From NCBI RefSeq assembly GCF_030540835.1, contig NZ_JAUOEK010000063.1, forward strand, positions 1-64,000: a DNA stretch of 64,000 bases, in the 5' to 3' direction. Below the pieces are notes generated by a model. That model did no database searches. It was not told the origin of the DNA and was given only the letters and a program-made list of their open reading frames with translations. Position 1 is the stretch's first letter, and each line of letters opens with the position of its first letter. Below, one piece after another: positions 56,249 through 64,000 of this stretch. This DNA is from Flavivirga aquimarina. Its GTDB lineage: Bacteria > Bacteroidota > Bacteroidia > Flavobacteriales > Flavobacteriaceae. The position numbers and the translations under genes are program-made.

Positions 56249-57937
56249 TTAAAAACCGATAGCTGTATCATCCCCTCGATAATCTGCACCACCCTCTAGC
56301 GATTCATCATCTAAAACAAGTATTCCGTCGACCTTGCCAATTACGGGTGAATCTTTTTCATTTATAGAATACCCTAGTTTTTCAAGTTGAAGTATTAAAG
56401 TAGCTTCGAATGAATTTGGTTCCATTCTAATGTCATCTGGTAACCATTGGTGATGAAAACGCGGTGCATCTACAGCTTCTTGCATGGTCATATTATACTC
56501 ATGCACATTGAGTATGGTTTGTAAAACAGATGTAATAATGGTAGACCCTCCCGGAGTTCCTACTACCATGAATAGTTTTCCTTTTTTTTCAACAATAGTC
56601 GGTGTCATGGCGCTTAACATCCGTTTTTCAGGGGCTATACTATTAGCAATACCTCCTATAAGTCCAAACATATTTGGAACACCGGGTTTGCTACTAAAAT
56701 CGTCCATTTCGTTGTTTAAAAAGAATCCTAAATCAGAGCAGTATAGTTTAGATCCGTAAGCACCATTTATCGTGGTAGTTACAGATACAGCATTACCAAA
56801 TTGATCGACGATAGAGTAGTGGGTGGTTTCATCACTTTCTATTACTTGCACATTGCCATGTGATACATCTTTAGATGCTGTCGCTTTTTCGAAAGAAAAA
56901 GAATTCATTCTATCTTTTAGATAAGATTTACTTATTAATGTATCTCCCGGGATGTTAACAAAATCGGGATCTCCTAAATAAAAGCTTCTATCTGCATATG
57001 CACGGCGTTCTGCTTCTGTTATAATCTGAATCGATTTAACCGAGTTGTGTCCAAATTTATCTAAATCATAAGGTTCAATCATAAGCATTATTTGTGCTAA
57101 GCAAATACCTCCACTGGAAGGCGGTGACATAGATATAATTTTTAAATCATCATACATAAATGTAGTTGGAGTACGCCATTTAACAGTATAATTTGCTAAA
57201 TCTTCTTCGGTTATAATACCACCATTTTCTTGAACAAACTTTGCCAGTTTTTTAGCGGTTTCACCTGTGTAAAATTCATTTTTTCCATATTGTAAAATAC
57301 GTTCCAGTGTTTTTGCTAGTACCGGATACTTTATGGTATCACCGGTTTTCCATTTTTTACTAAATAGAATGGAATCTTTATTAGCTTTTAAGAAAAGTGG
57401 CTGGTATTTTTTTATCCTGGCCTCTTGCTTCTTTGTTACTATTATGCCTTTGTAAGCCAGATTAATTGATGGGTTTATAATATCTTCTATAGGCAGGCTT
57501 CCAAATTTTTCATGAACAGCAAAAATGCCAGCTACAGACCCGGGTACGCCAACTGCCATACCTCCTAAGGTGCTTTTTTCGGGTATAACATCCCCATTTT
57601 CATCTAGGTACATATCTTTTGTAGCTTCTAATGGTGCTTTTTCTCTATAATCGAGTGCTCCAATGTCGCCATTAGATTTTCGGTAAACCATAAAACCACC
57701 ACCACCTATGTTTCCGGCATATGGATAAGCGACAGCTAAGGCCAATTGTGTTGCTGCCATAGCATCAAAAGCATTGCCTCCTTTTTTAAGAATATCACTG
57801 CCAATTTTTGAAGCTTCTGCCCGTGCAGAAACTACCATAGCATGTTTGGTTATTAAACCAATTTTTTTAGGCTCAGTGGTTTTTTTGCAAGAAACAAAAA
57901 GGAGAAATAAGAAGATAGCGTATTGGAGTTGTTTCAT
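56249..57937 (-). CDS. ggt: Gamma-glutamyltransferase lipoprotein
   Basis: A 562-residue Ntn hydrolase that cleaves the gamma-glutamyl bond of glutathione and related peptides. A lipoprotein signal (FVSC, Cys17) places it at the membrane facing the periplasm. Substrate Arg98 lies in REKAPLEAT. Thr371 in ETTHYSIVD is the expected autocleavage site and nucleophile by homology with E. coli Thr391. The GTPGGSTIIT oxyanion segment lies near residues 465-475. Its length is normal. Its start overlaps the AcpH-like gene by 4 bp, so the two are likely translationally coupled. Confidence 0.95.
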   Translation of the reverse strand: MKQLQYAIFLFLLFVSCKKTTEPKKIGLITKHAMVVSARAEASKIGSDILKKGGNAFDAMAATQLALAVAYPYAGNIGGGGFMVYRKSNGDIGALDYREKAPLEATKDMYLDENGDVIPEKSTLGGMAVGVPGSVAGIFAVHEKFGSLPIEDIINPSINLAYKGIIVTKKQEARIKKYQPLFLKANKDSILFSKKWKTGDTIKYPVLAKTLERILQYGKNEFYTGETAKKLAKFVQENGGIITEEDLANYTVKWRTPTTFMYDDLKIISMSPPSSGGICLAQIMLMIEPYDLDKFGHNSVKSIQIITEAERRAYADRSFYLGDPDFVNIPGDTLISKSYLKDRMNSFSFEKATASKDVSHGNVQVIESDETTHYSIVDQFGNAVSVTTTINGAYGSKLYCSDLGFFLNNEMDDFSSKPGVPNMFGLIGGIANSIAPEKRMLSAMTPTIVEKKGKLFMVVGTPGGSTIITSVLQTILNVHEYNMTMQEAVDAPRFHHQWLPDDIRMEPNSFEATLILQLEKLGYSINEKDSPVIGKVDGILVLDDESLEGGADYRGDDTAIGF

Positions 57938-58533
57938 AATATATCCTCATTTAGTGTTTTAAGTTTTTGTTTAGAAAAGGCAATCAATTCATTAAAAAAT
58001 ACTGTAAATTCATTTTCAAATTCCTTATAAAATGCTTCAAGTTCAACTATGGCTTCGTCCATTCCAGATCTATTTTTAGTTCTTCTGTTCATACCATCTA
58101 AAACTCTGGAAATACCATTGATGGATGCGTAACTTAAAAGCCAGTTATCTGCTATCATATACGGCATCATTTTTTGTATTCGTAGCGGGAGTATATTATA
58201 ATGAGCTTCTAAGGAATCGTAAAAAGTATCTACATATGTCTCTAATGGTACGGTACTATATTTGTTCCAGTTTTTAGCAAGAAAATGGTCGTAAAGAATA
58301 TCTACAATGATACCTGAGTAATGTCCGTATTTTTCGTGTAATCTTTTAGTACTTAATCTAACTGTTTTGTGGGCATCTGTATAGGTGTCTATATTTCGAT
58401 GTAATAAAATACCAATTTGAATGTCTTTAGGGTATTTTTTATAATCTTTTCCTTTAATCCCATCGGCAATAAAATTGCCAATAGTTATCAAGTCATTTTC
58501 TCCAGAGAGATAAATGTGTGCTAAGTAATTCAT
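57934..58533 (-). CDS. ACP phosphodiesterase (AcpH) family protein
   Basis: A 199-residue protein of the AcpH/DUF479 family. It begins MNYLAHIYLSG with a conserved HxxxxxxxxxxxxGNFIADGIKG segment near residues 6-26, followed by a helical HD-like domain with LLHRNIDTYTDAH (44-56) and VDILYDHFLAKNW (77-89). E. coli AcpH removes the phosphopantetheine arm from acyl carrier protein. The activity of this protein is not established by sequence. It is divergent from glmM, with an 82-bp intergenic region. Confidence 0.85.
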   Translation of the reverse strand: MNYLAHIYLSGENDLITIGNFIADGIKGKDYKKYPKDIQIGILLHRNIDTYTDAHKTVRLSTKRLHEKYGHYSGIIVDILYDHFLAKNWNKYSTVPLETYVDTFYDSLEAHYNILPLRIQKMMPYMIADNWLLSYASINGISRVLDGMNRRTKNRSGMDEAIVELEAFYKEFENEFTVFFNELIAFSKQKLKTLNEDIL

Positions 58534-58540
58534 TTGTGAA

Positions 58541-58588
58541 ATTTACGAATTCTGATTTACGAATTCCAACTTTGTAATTGTATATTTG
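58541..58588 (+). promoter_or_regulatory. Direct repeats next to a TATATTTG element before glmM
   Basis: A 12-bp sequence (atttacgaattc) occurs twice in direct orientation (58541-58552 and 58555-58566), followed by TATATTTG at 58581-58588. No TTG is present at the right distance, so the repeats may bind an activator or be an operator. It lies in the divergent acpH-glmM gap. Confidence 0.4.
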
Positions 58589-58615
58589 CATTTTTAATAT
58601 TGAAACTAAATAAAT

Positions 58616-60010
58616 ATGACACTTATAAAATCAATTTCAGGAATTAGAGGAACCATTGGAGGGCAAGTTGGCGAAAACCTAACACCCATTGATGCTGTAA
58701 AGTTTGCTGCTGCTTATGGTACTTGGTTAAAACAGCACAGAGAAAAAGAAAATTACCGCGTAGTTGTTGGTAGAGATGCTCGTATTTCTGGAAAAATGAT
58801 TCAAGATTTAGTAATGAATACATTGGTAGGTTTGGGAATTCATGTTATTGATTTAGGGTTATCTACAACACCTACGGTAGAAGTTGCCGTACCTATGGAA
58901 CATGCAGATGGAGGTATTATATTAACGGCAAGTCACAATCCAAAACAGTGGAATGCCTTAAAGTTGTTAAATGAAAAAGGCGAGTTTTTAGATGCTGTTG
59001 AAGGGGCAAAAATTTTAGAATTAGCAGAAAGCAATACCATGAATTTTGCAGATGTTGATAGCCTAGGAAAAATAACGAAGAACAAAGCATATATAGACTT
59101 ACATATCATAGAAGTTTTAGACTTACCATTAGTAACCGTAAAACCTATTGAAGCTGCACGTTTTAGGGTTGTGGTAGATGGCGTGAATTCTACAGGAGGT
59201 ATTGCTATTCCACTACTTTTAGAACGTTTAGGGGTAGATGTTATAAAATTATACTGTGAACCTAATGGGCATTTCCCTCATAACCCGGAGCCTTTAAAAG
59301 AGCATTTAACAGATTTGTCTGATGCTGTAAAGAAACATAAAGCTGATTTTGGAATTGTAGTAGACCCAGATGTGGATCGTTTGGCGTTTATGGATGAAAA
59401 CGGAGAGATGTTTGGAGAAGAGTACACCTTGGTAGCTTGTGCTGATTATGTATTGAGTAGAACCCCAGGAAATACTGTTAGTAATATGAGTTCTACAAGA
59501 GCCTTAAGAGATGTTACTGAGAAGTATGGCGGAACTTATGAAGCAAGTGCTGTTGGCGAGGTGAATGTTGTAAAGCTTATGAAAAAGAATAAGGTTGTTA
59601 TTGGAGGTGAAGGTAATGGAGGTATTATTTATCCGGAGTCTCATTATGGTCGTGATGCCTTGGTGGGAGTTGCTTTATTTTTGAGTTTGCTAGCTGATAA
59701 AAATATAAGTGTTAGTGAACTTAGAAAAACATATCCTAATTACTTTATGAGTAAAAAGAAGATTGAATTAACGCCAGATTTAGATGTTGACGGTATTTTA
59801 AAAGCCATGGAAGAGCGTTATCAAAATGAGCAAATAACAACTATAGATGGTGTTAAAATAGACTTTCCTGAAAGTTGGGCTCACTTACGTAAAAGTAATA
59901 CTGAACCTATTATTAGAATTTATACAGAAGCAAAATCGCAACAAGAAGCAGATACTTTAGCTGATAAGTTTATTGAGGAGATAGGCCATGTTGCCAATGC
60001 CTTAGTTTAA
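58616..60010 (+). CDS. glmM: Phosphoglucosamine mutase (GlmM type)
   Basis: A 464-residue enzyme of the alpha-D-phosphohexomutase family. It converts glucosamine 6-phosphate into glucosamine 1-phosphate on the way to UDP-GlcNAc for peptidoglycan and LPS. The phosphoserine Ser106 lies in TASHNP. The metal-binding DPDVDR is at residues 250-255 (Asp250, Asp252, Asp254), and the sugar-binding EGNGG near 336-340. The length fits GlmM. PMM/PGM activity cannot be excluded. The 60013 gene starts 2 bp after its stop. Confidence 0.9.
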   Translation: MTLIKSISGIRGTIGGQVGENLTPIDAVKFAAAYGTWLKQHREKENYRVVVGRDARISGKMIQDLVMNTLVGLGIHVIDLGLSTTPTVEVAVPMEHADGGIILTASHNPKQWNALKLLNEKGEFLDAVEGAKILELAESNTMNFADVDSLGKITKNKAYIDLHIIEVLDLPLVTVKPIEAARFRVVVDGVNSTGGIAIPLLLERLGVDVIKLYCEPNGHFPHNPEPLKEHLTDLSDAVKKHKADFGIVVDPDVDRLAFMDENGEMFGEEYTLVACADYVLSRTPGNTVSNMSSTRALRDVTEKYGGTYEASAVGEVNVVKLMKKNKVVIGGEGNGGIIYPESHYGRDALVGVALFLSLLADKNISVSELRKTYPNYFMSKKKIELTPDLDVDGILKAMEERYQNEQITTIDGVKIDFPESWAHLRKSNTEPIIRIYTEAKSQQEADTLADKFIEEIGHVANALV

Positions 60011-60012
60011 CA

Positions 60013-60201
60013 ATGTATCCGTATCATAACAAAATAAAGCAGCGTATAAATAATAACGAATTGGTTAGATATGAATATGTGGAGAAATACAAAAATATAG
60101 CACCTTGCTTATTATTATATTTTAATACGGAACCAAAAATAAGACCAATCCGAGAGCATCGCTTTGAAGTATATGAAGCTCTTTTTAAGAGTTTATTATA
60201 A
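60013..60201 (+). CDS. Small conserved hypothetical downstream of glmM
   Basis: A 62-residue charged, mainly helical protein with an internal segment VRYEYVEKYKNIAPCLLLYFNTEPKIRPIREHRF. It starts 2 bp after the glmM stop, and so is probably co-translated. It has no signal peptide or known domain. I recognise no family, but the tight spacing supports a real gene. Confidence 0.65.
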   Translation: MYPYHNKIKQRINNNELVRYEYVEKYKNIAPCLLLYFNTEPKIRPIREHRFEVYEALFKSLL

Positions 60202-60322
60202 AATAAGGAGTCGATTTATAATCAGTATCCATGATTATTATTTTAATAAACTGTTTTTAGTTATTTGTTATTTAGATATTTAACGGCAGGGCATGATATT
60301 AAGTTAAGGCTGAAATGTCAGT

Positions 60323-60496
60323 CTGAGACCCGTGTTAAAATTTAACTAGCGTAAGCAATGACGTAGTCGAAATGATAGTTTCATTGTCCTCCTGAGCGCA
60401 GTCGAAGGACTTGTTAGTTATTACCTTTAAAGCGTTTCGACTGCGCTCGAGGAGACATTACGTCATTATTCCGCTTGAGAATTTTTTTGGTCTCAG
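60323..60496. repeat. REP-like nested palindrome of 174 bp
   Basis: Three nested perfect inverted repeats share one centre: ctgagacc (60323-60330 with 60489-60496), aatgacgta (60357-60365 with 60459-60467) and gagcgcagtcgaa (60394-60406 with 60436-60448). The core reads GTCCTCCTGAGCGCAG... and resembles the GTCATTCTG-type arms of the 29089-29459 unit. It looks like a REP pair in head-to-head orientation (REPIN-like). It lies between convergent genes, and the remainder of the 60202-60515 gap has no gene. Confidence 0.65.
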
Positions 60497-60515
60497 GTCT
60501 CAAAATAACAATTAA

Positions 60516-62576
60516 TTACTCCCTAAAAACAGGCTTATCAAACAAATACCATTTAAAGCGTACACCAATTTCTGTAAATGTAAAACCTGCAGCAGTAGCA
60601 GACGCTATGTTACTGCGTGTACCAAATATATTCGCCAAACAACGTTTTGAAAATTTATAGCCTAGTTTTCCTTGTACGCGGTAAGTACTTTGACTTTTAT
60701 CATTTTCAATAAATTGTAACCCGGTGGCAGCGGTTAATTCGTAAAACCATTCGTTTGGTTTGGTGATGGCTTCATTTTTAATCAGGTTTATAAAAATTTC
60801 ACCAGCATTAAAAGTAGACGGGCTAAAATAAATAGTAGGTACTTGATTTTTAAACGTAATGTATTGGTAGTTTAAACCTGCTTTTAATGCTGGTTTGCTT
60901 AAAATGTTATAATATAACGATGTGAATAATAAATTTCTGGTGTTATCGTCGTTTTGAGATGTATAAAAATACTGTGTAAACCATCCCAAGTTAAAATTAG
61001 TACTAACATTATAATTGGCATACAAATGATTCATCACAATTTCTCTGTCTAATAAATCGGCATTAAAGCTTTGAATCTCTCGTTTGTAACCAATATCTAG
61101 AACTTGTAATTTAAAAGGTCTTATATTAAAAGAGATATCGGTTAATAATTGTGTGTAATTATCAGTTTCAACTTTTGCTGACGTAATACCTCCTGTTCCC
61201 TTAAATGTAATATTGGGTAATAACTGATAGCTTAGGCCTAAAGAAACATTGTTGGATGTCGCTTTGTTATCGGTTATCGAGTTACTTGTCGTTCTATAAC
61301 CGTAATTTGCTAGCCATTTAAATTTGGTGGAGGTTGGAAATTCTAAATTGATCTGAAAAGAAAGGGCTTCATTATCACCATTATCGAACGTATAAGACCC
61401 TTTTGTTTCTATAAAAGGTGTAAAACTTGTATTTAAATCTTTTATAAAGTTAGTAGCATCTTTTTGTTTGTCGTAAAACTTTAACGTGTTTTCTGCCGAT
61501 GCATAGGCACCTTTATAAACTCCTAAAGCTTTCAAAGCATTAGCTTTTCCTAAGTTACCATCAAACGATGTACTATCATTTTTTAAAATACGATTGTAAT
61601 CCGCAATACTCTTATTAAAATCACTTTTATAAATATTTAGAGTGGCACGTAAGGCTAATATCCAATTTTCGTTGGGGTGTTTAGTAATTAATTCATCTAT
61701 TAAAATTTGTGCGTTTTTATACTTTTTATTCCAGATTAAAGCCTGTATATAGCGTTCTTTAGTTTGGTTTATTAAAGTGGAGTCTTTAGTATTAGAAATC
61801 CTATTATAAGCTTGTTTACTTATTTTTAGAGCGTCTTTTTCTTTGCCTCCTAAATGCGATACTAAAGCGAGTCCGTTTAATGAAATTAATTGGTTTTTGG
61901 GTTCAGATCCAATTGTTTGGTATGTTTTTTTAGCTTTTTCAAGTTGATTTGAAATAAGATACACATTAGCAAGGTTCAATAGAGTTTCTTTATCATTTTC
62001 AAAAAGTGACAAGTTTTCTTTAAGAAGTGTTTCTGCTTTATCATAATTCTGTTGCTGTTGGTTTTGGTATGCATAGCCTAAATAGATATACTTTTTAGAA
62101 ATTAAGGCATTAGGGTTTCCGGGTAATACTTCTAAAGCTTTATTTACATTAATTAATGCTTCATCATATATTTTAAGATTGGATAGGGTGTTGGCATACC
62201 CTAAGAGAGCAGCGAAACTTTGGTTGTTTTCTTTAATAAGCCCTTCGTAGTAGTGCTTTGCATCAGGATAATTTTTACCCCAAAGTAAAGATTCAGCATA
62301 ATTTAACTTGATTTCAAAATCGTTAGGGAAAATAGTCAACAATTCTGTAAAAACAGACACGGCTTTTTCGGCATGTCCATTTAAACCAATAGCACGTCCG
62401 TAACATAATTTTGCTGTTTTGTTTTCTGGATAATCTTTTAAAATAGTTTCAAAAAAGGATTCTGCAGCTTTATAATTACCGGTTTCTAGTAAGCTAAAAC
62501 CTTCTTGCATGTTTTGAGAAATACTTAATGTGCTAATAAACAATAGTATAATGGTAAAATGTAATTTATAATTCAT
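60516..62576 (-). CDS. TPR protein with C-terminal outer-membrane beta-barrel
   Basis: A 686-residue protein with a signal peptide ending LSISQ at about residue 21. Residues about 22-380 hold roughly ten tetratricopeptide repeats (typical spacing 34, with A/G at helix contacts). Residues about 385-686 form a YaiO-like barrel with alternating aromatic strands. TPR-plus-barrel proteins such as PgaA or BcsC form the exit channel for exopolysaccharide. The divergent genes encode STAS proteins and a glycosyltransferase, so a role in polysaccharide export is plausible but not shown. Confidence 0.8.
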   Translation of the reverse strand: MNYKLHFTIILLFISTLSISQNMQEGFSLLETGNYKAAESFFETILKDYPENKTAKLCYGRAIGLNGHAEKAVSVFTELLTIFPNDFEIKLNYAESLLWGKNYPDAKHYYEGLIKENNQSFAALLGYANTLSNLKIYDEALINVNKALEVLPGNPNALISKKYIYLGYAYQNQQQQNYDKAETLLKENLSLFENDKETLLNLANVYLISNQLEKAKKTYQTIGSEPKNQLISLNGLALVSHLGGKEKDALKISKQAYNRISNTKDSTLINQTKERYIQALIWNKKYKNAQILIDELITKHPNENWILALRATLNIYKSDFNKSIADYNRILKNDSTSFDGNLGKANALKALGVYKGAYASAENTLKFYDKQKDATNFIKDLNTSFTPFIETKGSYTFDNGDNEALSFQINLEFPTSTKFKWLANYGYRTTSNSITDNKATSNNVSLGLSYQLLPNITFKGTGGITSAKVETDNYTQLLTDISFNIRPFKLQVLDIGYKREIQSFNADLLDREIVMNHLYANYNVSTNFNLGWFTQYFYTSQNDDNTRNLLFTSLYYNILSKPALKAGLNYQYITFKNQVPTIYFSPSTFNAGEIFINLIKNEAITKPNEWFYELTAATGLQFIENDKSQSTYRVQGKLGYKFSKRCLANIFGTRSNIASATAAGFTFTEIGVRFKWYLFDKPVFRE

Positions 62577-62615
62577 GAGCGATTTTTAATACGCGCAAGT
62601 TAAGCAATAGATTTC

Positions 62616-62635
62616 AACCATTCGTCTACAGTAAA
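62616..62635. promoter_or_regulatory. 20-bp site shared with 63633-63652, upstream of the STAS pair
   Basis: The 20 bases aaccattcgtctacagtaaa occur here and again at 63633, identical and in the same orientation. This copy lies between the divergent TPR-barrel and STAS genes, 94 bp before the STAS ATG. ACCATTCGT within it fits the recalled LytTR half-site pattern at 8 of 9 positions. No well-spaced second half-site is visible. Confidence 0.5.
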
Positions 62636-62728
62636 CAGTAATTCACCGAATTTTCCTACTTTAATAAAAATTCTATTCCTATATTGGGAATTGTTAACCC
62701 CAATTAATATGAATTTAAACCAAAAATT

Positions 62729-63007
62729 ATGGCACTTAAAATTACTGAAGAAAACGGAACATTTTTATTAGAAGGAGTTATTAACGCTACTACGGCAACT
62801 AACTTCAAGAATCATTTAGAATCTATTTTTAATGAGCATGAAACATTAACCATAGATATTGAAAATGTAACTAAAATCGATGTCAAAGGTATGCAAACTA
62901 TAAGAGCTCTTTATAGTAATGCTTTAACTCTTAATAAACCATTTTATATTATTGGTACTGGTTGCAAAGAAATCTATGATGATTTTGCGTTAATAAATGC
63001 AGCTTAG
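62729..63007 (+). CDS. STAS-domain protein without a phosphorylatable Ser
   Basis: A 92-residue single STAS domain. The usual DSSG at the start of helix 2 is DVKG here (TKIDVKGMQT), so the Ser that is phosphorylated in anti-sigma antagonists is replaced by Lys. It probably binds a partner constitutively. A second STAS gene follows at 33 bp. With a glycosyltransferase downstream and a TPR-barrel upstream, it may act in regulation of an exopolysaccharide locus. Confidence 0.8.
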   Translation: MALKITEENGTFLLEGVINATTATNFKNHLESIFNEHETLTIDIENVTKIDVKGMQTIRALYSNALTLNKPFYIIGTGCKEIYDDFALINAA

Positions 63008-63040
63008 TTTTATATTAAGTATCCCCAAATCTATAATATT

Positions 63041-63349
63041 ATGAATTTTGAAATAATAAACAATAAGGGTGTTTTCGAAATACACGGTGATTTCACGCAC
63101 GCACATAGTAACCAAGTTGCTAATTACTTTAATAAGCTGTTAGATAGGTATTATGAGATTGTAATTTGTCTTAAACAAGTTACATGTATGGATGAGACAG
63201 CAATGAATGTCATGCATTTTATTTCAGCTAAAGCAAAAAGAAGAAGTAAGGTGTTATTTGTTTTAGGTGAGGATAATAAAAGTATTAACAGACAATTAAA
63301 TAGCTCTAACTTGAATACCATTTTTAATAATGACTATAATAACAAATAA
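63041..63349 (+). CDS. STAS-like protein with Thr at the regulatory position
   Basis: A 102-residue STAS-like protein, 33 bp after the first. VTCMDETAMNVM corresponds to the DSSG loop, so here a Thr is at the phosphorylatable position. The last 15 residues are polar and Asn-rich, ending YNNK. The strong terminator at 63402 closes this two-gene transcript. A kinase/phosphatase partner is not present in the window. Confidence 0.7.
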   Translation: MNFEIINNKGVFEIHGDFTHAHSNQVANYFNKLLDRYYEIVICLKQVTCMDETAMNVMHFISAKAKRRSKVLFVLGEDNKSINRQLNSSNLNTIFNNDYNNK

Positions 63350-63401
63350 ATTAAAGAAAAGCCCCTTTTGAAAGCCTATTTGTAGTAGTGTTTTGGTTAC
63401 C

Positions 63402-63446
63402 CGATCGAGAATTATTTATAATGAATTAATTCTCGATCGTTTTTTT
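63402..63446 (+). terminator. Intrinsic terminator after the STAS pair
   Basis: A 13-bp perfect stem (63402-63414 with 63427-63439, cgatcgagaatta / taattctcgatcg), a 12-nt loop and seven T (63440-63446). It ends the STAS transcript, so the next gene has its own start signals. Confidence 0.85.
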
Positions 63447-63632
63447 GTGCATATACATCATTCAAACTAACATAAATTTTTCTTACCCATAGCTCATCTT
63501 AATTACTTTCGGTTTCACCTTTTATTTAAAAATATCACCTTCACCAATTGTTACTATTTTTTTCAATCAAAAAGCTTATACTGCTTTATTCTTTTAGTAA
63601 AAGATTCTTTTCAGGCTTAATCTAAAACAAAT

Positions 63633-63652
63633 AACCATTCGTCTACAGTAAA
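63633..63652. promoter_or_regulatory. Second copy of the 20-bp site, before the glycosyltransferase
   Basis: It is identical to 62616-62635, same orientation, 159 bp upstream of the ATG at 63811. The rest of the 63350-63810 gap shows only AT-rich sequence and the terminator. I see no TAnnTTTG promoter here. Confidence 0.5.
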
Positions 63653-63810
63653 TGTTGACCTACCTATAATCAGCTCTTTTTCAGTTTTAAAATTCTCAAA
63701 TTTATACTATATAAAAAAGAAACAATTTACGATATAAGATGTATCACTATTGATTTCACGACTTTATAGAAAGATTAAAAAGATTTTAAAACCCCATTAA
63801 AAATATACTT

Positions 63811-64000
63811 ATGAAACTAGCAATTGTAACAGCGTATCCGCCAAGTAAGGTCACATTAAATGAATATGCGTACCACTTAGTGAAACATTTCAGACAAAGA
63901 GAAGGTGTTAAAGAAATCGTATTATTAACAGATAGGATTAAAGGTGAAAAAGATATTGAATTTACTGAAACCGGGTGTAAAATAACCGTAAGAGAATGCT
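63811..64000 (+). CDS. Glycosyltransferase, N-terminal part, cut by the window end
   Basis: The first 63 residues of a protein beginning MKLAIVTAYPPSKVTLNEY. The Val-rich first strand, followed by a YPPS loop and an AYHLVKHF helix, is typical of the N-terminal Rossmann domain of GT4-type glycosyltransferases. The start follows a polymer-like AT-rich leader and the 20-bp site. The window ends inside the gene, so its length and family are not certain. Confidence 0.6.
   Translation, partial: MKLAIVTAYPPSKVTLNEYAYHLVKHFRQREGVKEIVLLTDRIKGEKDIEFTETGCKITVREC

Noticed and set aside
62682-62705. Short inverted repeat (attggg / cccaat) before the first STAS gene as an operator
   Set aside because: Only 6 bp per arm, with 10 bp between. 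It is too weak in this AT-rich context.

Overview
The window looks like a chromosomal segment of a marine-type member of the Flavobacteriaceae (Bacteroidota). The DNA is strongly AT-rich. The best promoters follow the Bacteroidota pattern TTG - about 19 nt - TAnnTTTG. Several secreted proteins end in the gliding-associated (type B) sorting domain of the type IX secretion system (T9SS). A complete sprC-sprD-sprB-sprF gliding gene set is present. No ribosomal RNA, tRNA, CRISPR array or prophage was seen.

Layout. (1) 549-21538, + strand: a small secreted protein with its own promoter and terminator, then a promoter and a run of secreted or outer-membrane genes: a predicted beta-helix protein, SprC-like, SprD-like (barrel plus a 300-residue Ala/Lys/Glu repeat), the 4398-residue adhesin SprB, and SprF. 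Known biology of this locus is that SprF is needed to export SprB, which is then moved along the cell surface during gliding. (2) 21969-29012: an M16 zinc protease, a DsbD-type thiol-disulfide transporter, and a cysteine-desulfurase-like enzyme overlapping dsbD by one base. (3) 29089-29459: a 371-bp unit made of a GIY-YIG nuclease gene bracketed by 31-bp perfect inverted repeats, a probable mobile unit. (4) 29554-36857: glutamine cyclotransferase lipoprotein, SRP RNA, an SDR, a TlpA-like lipoprotein without active-site cysteines, a YbiT-type ABC-F protein with one degenerate ATP site, DUF3995 and DUF2007 proteins, and a secreted protein whose promoter spacer is largely a T16 tract. (5) 37039-53223, - strand: PAP2 phosphatase/pheT, an SDR + AraC pair, a Tat-exported dienelactone hydrolase, a fused alpha/beta 2-oxoacid dehydrogenase E1, an M1-peptidase-like domain fused to an outer-membrane barrel, a LOG-family protein and uvrA. 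(6) 53362-62576: a MITE-like 160-bp element, a Bacteroidota-specific hypothetical gene, a CapK/PaaK-like adenylating enzyme, gamma-glutamyltransferase with an AcpH-like protein, glmM, a REP-like nested palindrome and a TPR/outer-membrane-barrel protein. (7) 62616-64000: two STAS-domain proteins and the start of a glycosyltransferase. Both transcription units are preceded by the same 20-bp sequence. With the TPR-barrel protein, this looks like the edge of an exopolysaccharide locus.

The strongest candidates for something new are the inverted-repeat-bounded GIY-YIG unit with a related REP-like palindrome elsewhere in the window, the seven-module higher-order repeat inside SprB, the TolA-like repeat arm of SprD, the T16 promoter spacer and the duplicated 20-bp upstream site at the right end. 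All functional statements come from reading motifs and recalling families; no database search was possible.
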